NCBI RefSeq assembly: GCF_004361735.1
Contig: NZ_SNVV01000024.1
Coordinates: forward strand, 1 to 64,000
Direction of reading: 5' to 3'
From: Azoarcus indigens
Lineage (GTDB): Bacteria; Pseudomonadota; Gammaproteobacteria; Burkholderiales; Rhodocyclaceae
DNA length: 64,000 nt
Shown here: positions 7,978 through 14,785 of the stretch, piece by piece
Numbering within the stretch: position 1 is the first letter of the stretch
Layout of the letters: every line of letters starts with the position of its first letter
Position numbers and translations under genes: made by a program
Notes under the pieces: model-generated
What the model was told of the DNA's origin: nothing
Databases searched by the model: none
Seen by the model: only the letters and a program-made list of their open reading frames with translations

Positions 7978-8868
7978 ATGATCTCGCGCAAATACCTCTA
8001 CCTGATCGCCCTGGCGCGGGAGAAGCACTTCGGCCGTGCGGCGGCGAGCTGCCATGTGTCGCCGTCCACGCTGTCGGCGGCGATACGCGACCTGGAGAGC
8101 GAGCTGGGCGTCGCGGTGGTGGAGCGCGGCCAGCAGTTCGCCGGGCTGACGCCGGAAGGCCAGCGGGTGCTGGATTACGCCCAGCGCGCCGCGGCCAGCA
8201 CCGCCGATCTGCACCAGGAGCTGGCGCGCCTGCGTGGCGGGCTTTCCGGTCGGCTGCGGCTGGGCGTGATCCCGACCGCGCTCACCGTGGTCGCCTCCCT
8301 CACTTCCGGCTTCGCGCTGCGCCATCCGCAGGTCCGCAGCGAGGTGCTGTCGTTGTCCACCGGCGAGATCCTGGCGCGGCTGCATGCCTTCGAGCTGGAG
8401 GCGGGCATCATCTACGCCGAGTCCGCCGCCCAGCCGGATCTGGCGATGGTGCCGCTGTCCGACGAGGACCATGTGGTGCTGGCGCCGGCCGACGGCCAGT
8501 TGGCCGAGCGCGATGCCATCAGCTGGCAGGAGGCGGCCCAGCTCAACCTCTGCCTGCTGACGCCGGACATGCAGAACCGCCGCACCATAGACGGCGTGTT
8601 CCAGCGCCTGGGCTGCCGGCCCAACATCACGCTGGAGAGCAACTCCATCGTCAGCATCCTCGCCCATGTGTGCTCCGGCACCTGGTGCAGCATCGTGCCG
8701 CGGGCGGTGCTGGAGCTGATCGGCATGCCGCACGGGGTGAAGGCGCTGGACCTGGTGGAGCCGCGCCTGGCGTGGCAGATCGCGCTGGTGGCGATGGCGC
8801 GCGAGCCGCGCTCGCCCATGGTGCAGGCCCTGTTTACCGAGGCGATCAACTTCTCCGGCCGCGGCTGA
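7978..8868 (+). CDS. LysR-family transcriptional regulator of the formate/alcohol region
   Basis: A 296-residue LysR regulator. The winged HTH occupies about residues 1-60 (ALAREKHFGRAAASCHVSPSTLSAAIRDLESELG), followed by a periplasmic-binding-like effector domain beginning near SGRLRLGVIPTAL. The ATG at 7978 gives the normal LysR N-terminus; an in-frame start at 7927 would add residues without homology. It is followed on the same strand by the alcohol dehydrogenase, OFA transporter and fds genes. Formate dehydrogenase operons often have a LysR regulator (for example FdsR in Cupriavidus), so control of this cluster is likely but inferred. The effector is unknown. Confidence 0.85.
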   Translation: MISRKYLYLIALAREKHFGRAAASCHVSPSTLSAAIRDLESELGVAVVERGQQFAGLTPEGQRVLDYAQRAAASTADLHQELARLRGGLSGRLRLGVIPTALTVVASLTSGFALRHPQVRSEVLSLSTGEILARLHAFELEAGIIYAESAAQPDLAMVPLSDEDHVVLAPADGQLAERDAISWQEAAQLNLCLLTPDMQNRRTIDGVFQRLGCRPNITLESNSIVSILAHVCSGTWCSIVPRAVLELIGMPHGVKALDLVEPRLAWQIALVAMAREPRSPMVQALFTEAINFSGRG

Positions 8869-9047
8869 AGGCTGGCGCCGGCCGCCTGTCACCAACGTCA
8901 TACGCTGCGGCAATCGGCCGCCGCCCTGCGCCGCATGCCGGCGTATTGCGCCCTTGCTAGACTGGCAGTGCCGCCCGCAGGCGGCAGGCACCCGCAACCA
9001 GGGACGGCCGCTGGCGCGGTTCCGCCCCGAAGACGAGGAGAATAGCG

Positions 9048-10127
9048 ATGGCTGCAATGATGAAGGCGGCGGTGTTCGTCGCCCCCGGGCGGATCGAACT
9101 TGCCGACAAGCCGATTCCCGATGTCGGCCCGGACGATGCGCTGCTGCGCATCACCACCACGACGATCTGCGGTACCGACATCCACATCCTCAAGGGCGAA
9201 TACCCGGTGGCGCCCGGCCTCACCATCGGCCACGAGCCGGTGGGCGTGATCGAGAAGCTGGGCGCCAACGTACGCGGCTACCGCGAGGGTCAGCGCGCCA
9301 TCGCCGGTGCCATCTGCCCCGGCTTCCGCTCGCATGCCTGCCAGGATGGCCACCCGTCGCAGGATGGTGGGCCGCTGGGCCACGGCTACAAACCCATGGG
9401 CGGCTGGCGCTTCGGCAACACCGTGGATGGCACCCAGGCGGAGTACGTGCTGGTGCCGGACGCCGAGGCCAACCTGGCGCCGGTGCCGGATGGCCTCAGC
9501 GACGAGCAGGTGCTGATGTGCCCGGACATCATGTCCACCGGCTTTGCCGGCGCCGAGGCCGGCAACATCCGCATCGGCGACGTGGTGGCGGTGTTCGCCC
9601 AGGGGCCGATCGGCCTGTGCGCCACCGCCGGCGCGCGGCTGCGCGGTGCCAGCCTGGTCATCGGCGTGGACGGCGTTGCCGGCCGGCTGGAGATGGCGCG
9701 CCGCATGGGCGCGGACGTGACGGTGAATTTCCGCGAGGTGGACGTGGTTGAGGAGATCCTGCGCCTCACCGGCGGCCGCGGCGTGGATGTCGCCATCGAG
9801 GCGCTGGGCCTGCAATCCACCTTCGAGGCCGCGCTGCGGGTGCTCAAGCCCGGCGGCACGCTGTCCAGCCTGGGCGTGTATTCCGAGGATCTGCGCATTC
9901 CGCTGGGCGCCTACGGCGCCGGGCTGGCAGAGAAGAACATCGTGTCCTCGCTGTGCCCCGGCGGCAAGGAGCGCATGCGCCGGCTGATGAACATCGTCGC
10001 CTCGCAGCGCGTGGACCTCGGCCCCATGGTCACCCACACCTTCAAGCTGGACGACATCGTCGCCGCCTACGACCTCTTCGGCCACCAGCGCGACGGCGTG
10101 CTGAAGGTCGCGATCAAGCCGAGCTGA
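9048..10127 (+). CDS. Zinc-dependent alcohol dehydrogenase, secondary-alcohol (TbADH-like) type
   Basis: A 359-residue medium-chain dehydrogenase. Catalytic zinc ligands are the Cys of TICGTD, the His of IGHE and probably the Asp of MCPDIMSTGFAGAE, as in the Thermoanaerobacter secondary-alcohol enzyme, which it resembles along its length (GGWRFGNT.DG and LCPGGKERMRRLM). The structural-zinc lobe keeps only two cysteines (CPGFRSHAC), as in that group. Asp in VIGVDG after strand 2 suggests NAD rather than NADP. It oxidises an alcohol to a ketone or aldehyde; the natural substrate is unknown. An AGGAG site precedes ATG 9048. It stands 20 bases before a microprotein gene. Confidence 0.88.
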   Translation: MAAMMKAAVFVAPGRIELADKPIPDVGPDDALLRITTTTICGTDIHILKGEYPVAPGLTIGHEPVGVIEKLGANVRGYREGQRAIAGAICPGFRSHACQDGHPSQDGGPLGHGYKPMGGWRFGNTVDGTQAEYVLVPDAEANLAPVPDGLSDEQVLMCPDIMSTGFAGAEAGNIRIGDVVAVFAQGPIGLCATAGARLRGASLVIGVDGVAGRLEMARRMGADVTVNFREVDVVEEILRLTGGRGVDVAIEALGLQSTFEAALRVLKPGGTLSSLGVYSEDLRIPLGAYGAGLAEKNIVSSLCPGGKERMRRLMNIVASQRVDLGPMVTHTFKLDDIVAAYDLFGHQRDGVLKVAIKPS

Positions 10128-10147
10128 AGGCTGCGAGGAGGGCGGAG

Positions 10148-10228
10148 ATGGCCGGCAAGAAGAAGTGCTGCAAGAAGCGCAAGCCCTGCAAGGACTGCCC
10201 GCGGCGGAACAAGGTGGGCGGCGCTTGA
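10148..10228 (+). CDS. 26-residue Cys/Lys-rich microprotein
   Basis: An ATG at 10148 follows a strong GAGGAGGG ribosome binding site and opens a 26-codon frame. The product begins MAGKKKCCKKRKPCKDCPRR, with four cysteines (CC, then CxxC) among nine lysines. It starts 20 bases after the alcohol dehydrogenase stop and so is probably co-transcribed with it. Similar tiny Lys-rich proteins with a CC...CxxC pattern occur in other proteobacteria (from memory; function unknown). Metal binding or nucleic-acid contact is conceivable from composition only. Confidence 0.6.
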   Translation: MAGKKKCCKKRKPCKDCPRRNKVGGA

Positions 10229-10242
10229 GTTGAACTGAAGCC

Positions 10243-10272
10243 GCCCCTTGCGGGGCGCCCCCTCTTCCCGGC
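10243..10272. repeat. Copy B of the 30-bp intergenic repeat
   Basis: GCCCCTTGCGGGGC followed by a C-rich run and CTCTTCCCGG. This is the reverse complement of the sequence at 6631-6660 with essentially one difference. It starts 15 bases after the microprotein stop, so it may also act in RNA as a transcript end. Confidence 0.6.
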
Positions 10273-10292
10273 CCTCCCCCGCGATGGGGAGA

Positions 10293-10329
10293 GAGAACGA
10301 GCGGTCGGCGGCGCGGACCGCTCGTTCTC
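10293..10329. terminator. Perfect 14-bp hairpin after the alcohol dehydrogenase/microprotein genes
   Basis: GAGAACGAGCGGTC at 10293-10306 pairs exactly with 10316-10329 around a nine-base GC-rich loop. It lies 65 bases after the microprotein stop. No T-tract follows, so factor-independent termination is uncertain; RNA stabilisation or a binding site are alternatives. Confidence 0.45.
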
Positions 10330-10657
10330 CGGCAGTCGGTCGGCGGCCGCTATCCGGCGCCGGCACGGCGGCTCTCCCGCTATGGATTCGTCGGCGTCAG
10401 GAGCCGGTGCCGGATATAGGCAGCATCCCCTTCCCGCGCCGCGCCATGTTGCACCCCAGGCGGATGCGGCCCGGTCCTGGCGCTCCGCTCCGCGCTGGCA
10501 CGCCGGCGCGAAGGCGTGGCAGCTGCCGCCTGGGCATGCCTCGCCATTCCACGCATTCCACGCAGACGGGCGTGCCGCCCGGGCGGGAAACTCCCCTTCC
10601 GAGGCTCGCCCACTCCGGCGCGCGCCAGCGGAAAAATGCCGCGGCGCAGCACCACGG

Positions 10658-10684
10658 TGTTCGCCATAGGCGAACAGCTGTTCG
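10658..10684. promoter_or_regulatory. Two overlapping palindromes, candidate operator of the OFA-fds operon
   Basis: TGTTCGCC and GGCGAACA form a perfect inverted repeat around ATA (10658-10676). The right arm continues into the perfect 14-bp palindrome CGAACAGCTGTTCG (10671-10684). The shared half-site is TGTTCG/CGAACA, present three times. The position 150-170 bases upstream of the OFA gene suits a LysR-type or other dimeric regulator. The assignment to a regulator is inferred. Confidence 0.55.
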
Positions 10685-10830
10685 GTATTTCTCGTTTTCC
10701 ATCCCCCGGGGGCGGGCGTAGCTTGCGCGGACGGCGCCGGGGAACAGAGGCGTGCGAGACAATATGAGCCCGGCCTGACGCCGTATCGGTTCGCCAGTGT
10801 GGCGACGGATAACACCAAAGGAGACGCTCA

Positions 10831-12480
10831 ATGTCGGCAACGCTTGCCGCGACAGGTTTCGGCCTGCTCGCCAAGGAACGCACCATCGCCCGGCCCGGCT
10901 TCAATCGCTGGCTGGTTCCCCCCGCAGCACTCGCAATCCATTTATGCATAGGCATGGCTTACGGTTTCTCGGTGTTCTGGTTGCCGCTGTCGAAAGCGGT
11001 AGGCATCACCGCGCCCCTGGCCTGCCCGGCGGATATGGGCTTCTTCGCCCAGGTGTTCGCCACCGGCTGCGACTGGAAGATTTCCATGTTGGGCTGGATG
11101 TACACCCTGTTCTTCGTCTTCCTCGGCTGTTCGGCGGCCATCTGGGGCGGCTGGCTGGAGCGTGCCGGGCCGCGCAAGGCCGGTGTGGTGGCGGCGCTGT
11201 GCTGGTGCGGCGGCCTGGTGATCTCGGCGCTGGGCGTGTATCTACACCAGATCTGGATGCTGTGGCTGGGCTCCGGCGTGATCGGCGGCATCGGCCTGGG
11301 GCTGGGCTACATCTCGCCGGTATCGACGCTGATCAAGTGGTTCCCCGATCGCCGCGGCATGGCCACCGGCATGGCCATCATGGGTTTCGGTGGCGGCGCG
11401 ATGATAGGCGCGCCGCTGGCGGACAAGCTGATGAACGCCTTCGCCACGCCGACCTCGGTCGGCGTGTGGGAAACCTTCCTGTGCCTGGCGGCGATCTACT
11501 TCGTCTTCATGATGGCCGGCGCGCTGGGCTACCGGGTGCCGCCGCCGGACTGGAAGCCGGCTGGGTGGACGCCGCCGCCGGCAGCGCAGAAGAGCATGGT
11601 CACCCAGCGCCATGTGCACCTGGACAAGGCCTGGCGCACGCCGCAGTTCTGGCTGGTGTGGGGCGTGCTGTGCCTGAACGTGACCGCCGGCATCGGCATC
11701 ATCGGCATGGCCTCGCCGCTGCTGCAGGAGGTGTTCGCCGGCAAGCTGATCGGCGTGGATGCCAGCTTCAACGAGCTGGACGCGGCGCAGAAGACCCAGA
11801 TCGCCGCGGTGGCGGCCGGCTTCACCGGGCTGCTGTCGCTGTTCAACATTGCCGGCCGCTTCTTCTGGGCCTCGCTGTCGGACAAGCTGGGGCGCAAGCT
11901 CACCTACTCCATCTTCTTCCTGCTCGGCTGCGGGCTCTACGCCGCCATTCCCACCACCGCCGCGGCCGGCAGCCTGGCGCTGTTCGTCATCTTCTTCTGC
12001 GTGATCCTGTCCATGTACGGCGGCGGCTTCGCCACCGTGCCGGCCTATCTGGCGGACATGTTCGGCACCAGGATGGTGGGCGCCATCCACGGCCGCCTGC
12101 TCACCGCCTGGGCTACCGCCGGCATCCTCGGTCCGGTCATCGTGAACTACATCCGCGAGTACCAGCTCGAACAGGGTGTGGCGCGGGCAGATGCCTACAC
12201 GGTGACCATGTACATCCTCGCCGGCCTGCTGGTGCTGGGCTTCATCTGCAACGGGCTGGTGAAGCCGGTGGCCGAGCAGCACTACATGAGCGACGAGGAG
12301 CTGGCGGACGAAAAACGCCAGGCCGACGATACCCACCAGCACTTCGTGGACGACGTCGAAGTGCTGGCCAAGGAAGCCACCCATTCCGGCAAGGTCCTGC
12401 TGGCCTGGGCGGCGGTCTGGATTCCCCTGGGCTGGGGCATCTGGATCACCCTGCAGAAAACGGCGGCGCTGTTCGGCTAG
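10831..12480 (+). CDS. OFA-family MFS transporter (oxalate/formate antiporter type)
   Basis: A 549-residue inner-membrane transporter of the major facilitator superfamily. Hydrophobic segments alternate with short loops from residue 25 on. YGFSVFWLPLSKAVG in the first helix and GGIGLGLGYISPVSTLIKWFPDRRGMATG are typical of the OFA group, which includes the oxalate:formate antiporter OxlT. A further hydrophobic helix follows a charged insert at the C-terminus (AWAAVWIPLGWGIWITL). AAAGGAGA precedes ATG 10831. It is followed by fdsG after 67 bases, so it probably brings formate or oxalate to, or removes it from, the pathway of the downstream dehydrogenase. The substrate is inferred from context. 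Confidence 0.88.
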   Translation: MSATLAATGFGLLAKERTIARPGFNRWLVPPAALAIHLCIGMAYGFSVFWLPLSKAVGITAPLACPADMGFFAQVFATGCDWKISMLGWMYTLFFVFLGCSAAIWGGWLERAGPRKAGVVAALCWCGGLVISALGVYLHQIWMLWLGSGVIGGIGLGLGYISPVSTLIKWFPDRRGMATGMAIMGFGGGAMIGAPLADKLMNAFATPTSVGVWETFLCLAAIYFVFMMAGALGYRVPPPDWKPAGWTPPPAAQKSMVTQRHVHLDKAWRTPQFWLVWGVLCLNVTAGIGIIGMASPLLQEVFAGKLIGVDASFNELDAAQKTQIAAVAAGFTGLLSLFNIAGRFFWASLSDKLGRKLTYSIFFLLGCGLYAAIPTTAAAGSLALFVIFFCVILSMYGGGFATVPAYLADMFGTRMVGAIHGRLLTAWATAGILGPVIVNYIREYQLEQGVARADAYTVTMYILAGLLVLGFICNGLVKPVAEQHYMSDEELADEKRQADDTHQHFVDDVEVLAKEATHSGKVLLAWAAVWIPLGWGIWITLQKTAALFG

Positions 12481-12547
12481 CCGTTCCCGCAACTGCCCGA
12501 GCGCCGGCGCCGCAGCCGTGGCGGCCCCGGCCAGGAGACAAGAAGAC

Positions 12548-13117
12548 GTGAGCACTCCTCCGACCCCCACCCCAACCCCCACCCCAACCCCGACTCCCCA
12601 AGCGTCCGCTGCGTCCTGTACGACGCCGGCGGGCGATCGCCTGCAGGCCCTCGTCGATGCGCGCAAGGCCCTGCCGGGCGCGATGCTGCCCATCCTGCAC
12701 GCCATCCAGGAAGAATTCGGCTGGGTGCCGCCGGAGGCGCTGCCGATGATCGCCAGCGCGCTCAACCTCAGCCGCGCCGAGGTCTATGGCGTGCTCACCT
12801 TCTACCATCACTTCCGCACTCAGCCGCCGGGCCGGCACGTGGTGCAGGTATGCCGCGCGGAATCCTGCCAGGCGATGGGCGGCGAGGGTCTGGAGGCCTA
12901 CGCCCGCGCCACCCTGGGCGTGGATTGGCACGAGACCACGGCGGACGGCGCCGTCACCCTGCTGCCGGTGTATTGCCTGGGCAACTGCGCCTGTTCGCCG
13001 GCAGTGCGGGTGGATGACGACGTCCGCGGCCGCATCACGCCAGCGCGCTTCGATGCGCTGCTGGCGGCGCTGCGCCAGCGGGATGCCGAACGGGCCGGAC
13101 AGGAGGTGGCGGCATGA
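12548..13117 (+). CDS. fdsG: NAD-dependent formate dehydrogenase gamma subunit
   Basis: A 189-residue thioredoxin-like [2Fe-2S] subunit related to NuoE. The fold starts at LVDARKALPGAMLPILHAIQ; the cluster ligands are in VCRAESC (Cx4C) and VYCLGNC (Cx3C). It passes electrons between the FMN subunit and the iron-sulfur chain of FdsA. The GTG at 12548, after an AGGAG site, is the best start. The N-terminus holds a Thr-Pro repeat encoded by 36 bases of tandem repeat. The end overlaps fdsB by four bases (ATGA), showing translational coupling. Gene order fdsG-B-A-D is that of soluble molybdenum formate dehydrogenases. Confidence 0.93.
   Translation: MSTPPTPTPTPTPTPTPQASAASCTTPAGDRLQALVDARKALPGAMLPILHAIQEEFGWVPPEALPMIASALNLSRAEVYGVLTFYHHFRTQPPGRHVVQVCRAESCQAMGGEGLEAYARATLGVDWHETTADGAVTLLPVYCLGNCACSPAVRVDDDVRGRITPARFDALLAALRQRDAERAGQEVAA
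12563..12598 (+). repeat. Tandem repeat encoding Thr-Pro units in the fdsG N-terminus
   Basis: Repeats of ACCCCCACCCCA and close variants encode six successive Thr-Pro dipeptides near the FdsG start. Length changes in units of six or twelve bases would keep the frame, so copy number may vary between strains. Confidence 0.8.
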
Positions 13118-14769
13118 GCGTTTCCGTACCCACACCCGCCGGCGCACGGCCGACCTACGCGGACGAGGTGGTGTTGCCGCAGGACAGCGGCACGGCGGCC
13201 GTTCGCCGGCTCTACGTCCCCATCGACTCCGGCGCCCTGTCGCTGGGCGCGGAGGAAACCGCCGCCGCCATCGTCGCCGAGGCCGCCCGCCGCGGCATCG
13301 CGGTGGACATCGTGCGCAACGGTTCGCGCGGCCTGTATTGGCTGGAGCCGATGGTGGAAGTCCTCACTTCCCACGGTCGCATCGCCTACGGCCCGGTGCA
13401 GGCGGAGGACGTGCCGGCGCTGTTCGACGCCGGCTTCCTCGACGGCGCGCCGCACCGCCTCGGCCACGGCCTCACCGAGCACATTCCCTTCCTCGCCGGC
13501 CAGGAGCGGCTCACCTTCGCCCGCGTCGGCATCGTCGATCCGCTGTGCCTGGACGACTACCGCGCCAACGGCGGCTTCGACGGCTTGGCGCGGGCGGCGG
13601 CGATGACGCCGGCCGAGGTGGTGCAGGAAGTCACCGACTCCGGCCTGCGCGGCCGTGGCGGCGCGGCCTTCCCTACCGGCATCAAGTGGAAGACGGTGCT
13701 GGGCACCCCGGCGGCGCAGAAGTACGTCTGCTGCAATGCCGACGAGGGCGACTCCGGCACCTTCTCCGACCGCATGCTGATGGAAGGCGACCCCTACTGC
13801 CTGATCGAAGGCATGGCCATCGCCGGGCTGGCGGTTGGCGCCACCCAGGGCTACATCTACGTCCGCTCCGAATACCCGCGCGCCTTTCGCACGCTGGAGC
13901 AGGCCATAGACCGCGCCCGCGCCGCCGGCTACCTCGGGCCGGACGTGCTCGGCAGCGGCCGCGCCTTCGAGCTGGAAGCGCGCATGGGCGCCGGCGCCTA
14001 CATCTGCGGCGAAGAAACCTCCATGCTGGAGAGCCTGGAAGGCAAGCGCGGCGTGGTGCGCGCCAAGCCGCCGCTGCCGGCCATCGCCGGCCTGTTCGGC
14101 CAGCCGACGGTGATCAACAACGTCATGAGCCTGGCCTCGGTGCCGGTCATCCTGGCCAGGGGCGCCGCCTTCTACCGCGACTACGGCATGGGCCGCTCCC
14201 ACGGCACGCTGCCCTTCCAGCTCGCCGGCAACATCCGCCACGGCGGGCTGGTGGAGAAGGCCTTCGGCATCACCCTGCGCGAGCTGCTGTACGACTACGG
14301 CGGCGGCACCGCCAGCGGCCGGCCGATACGCGCGGTGCAGGTCGGTGGCCCGCTGGGTGCCTATGTGCCGGAATCCCAGTTCGACGTGCCGCTGGATTAC
14401 GAGCAGTACGCCGCCATGGGCGCGATGATCGGCCACGGCGGCCTGGTGGTGTTCGACGACCGCGCCGACATGGCCAAGCTCGCCCGCTACGCGATGGAGT
14501 TCTGCGCCGAGGAATCCTGCGGCAAATGCACCCCCTGCCGCATCGGCTCCACCCGCGGCGCCGAGGTGCTGGACCGCATCCTCGACGCCCGCGCCCACCA
14601 CCGCCCGGCGGGCAAGGAACTGGCGCTGCTGGAATCGCTGTGCGACACCATGCTCAACGGCTCGCTGTGCGCCCTGGGCGGCATGACGCCCTACCCGGTG
14701 CTGTCGGCGCTCAAGCATTTCCCGCGCGACTTCGGCGCGCAGGACAAGTCCGCGCCGGCCGCGGCCTGA
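13114..14769 (+). CDS. fdsB: NAD-dependent formate dehydrogenase beta subunit (FMN, NAD-binding)
   Basis: A 551-residue NuoF-like subunit. The first 130 residues form a NuoE-like domain without an obvious cluster motif. The FMN/NADH-binding part follows (GLRGRGGAAFPTGIKWK, CNADEGDSGTFSDR and GAYICGEETSMLESLEG). The C-terminal [4Fe-4S] site is ESCGKCTPC with a fourth Cys in LNGSLCALGG. It oxidises or reduces NAD with electrons from formate via FdsA and FdsG. Start codon overlaps the fdsG stop. Length is usual for the family. Confidence 0.95.
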   Translation: MSVSVPTPAGARPTYADEVVLPQDSGTAAVRRLYVPIDSGALSLGAEETAAAIVAEAARRGIAVDIVRNGSRGLYWLEPMVEVLTSHGRIAYGPVQAEDVPALFDAGFLDGAPHRLGHGLTEHIPFLAGQERLTFARVGIVDPLCLDDYRANGGFDGLARAAAMTPAEVVQEVTDSGLRGRGGAAFPTGIKWKTVLGTPAAQKYVCCNADEGDSGTFSDRMLMEGDPYCLIEGMAIAGLAVGATQGYIYVRSEYPRAFRTLEQAIDRARAAGYLGPDVLGSGRAFELEARMGAGAYICGEETSMLESLEGKRGVVRAKPPLPAIAGLFGQPTVINNVMSLASVPVILARGAAFYRDYGMGRSHGTLPFQLAGNIRHGGLVEKAFGITLRELLYDYGGGTASGRPIRAVQVGGPLGAYVPESQFDVPLDYEQYAAMGAMIGHGGLVVFDDRADMAKLARYAMEFCAEESCGKCTPCRIGSTRGAEVLDRILDARAHHRPAGKELALLESLCDTMLNGSLCALGGMTPYPVLSALKHFPRDFGAQDKSAPAAA

Positions 14770-14785
14770 AGGAGGAGACAGAACG

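Larger units (their letters stand above)
10229..10830. other. 600-bp regulatory intergenic region ahead of the OFA-fds operon
   Basis: It holds copy B of an intergenic repeat (10243-10272), a perfect 14-bp hairpin (10293-10329), and two overlapping palindromes (10658-10684), all listed separately. No open frame here has protein motifs. A GACAATAT sequence near 10759 may be part of a promoter. The length and palindromes suggest that transcription of the OFA-fds operon is controlled from here. Confidence 0.5.

Noticed and set aside
8920-9040. Sigma-54 promoter ahead of the alcohol dehydrogenase
   Set aside because: CTGGCAG followed by GCA resembles the -24/-12 pattern only weakly, and spacing is not right.
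12563-12598. Short tandem repeat as a CRISPR or attachment site
   Set aside because: It lies inside fdsG and encodes an in-frame Thr-Pro run.
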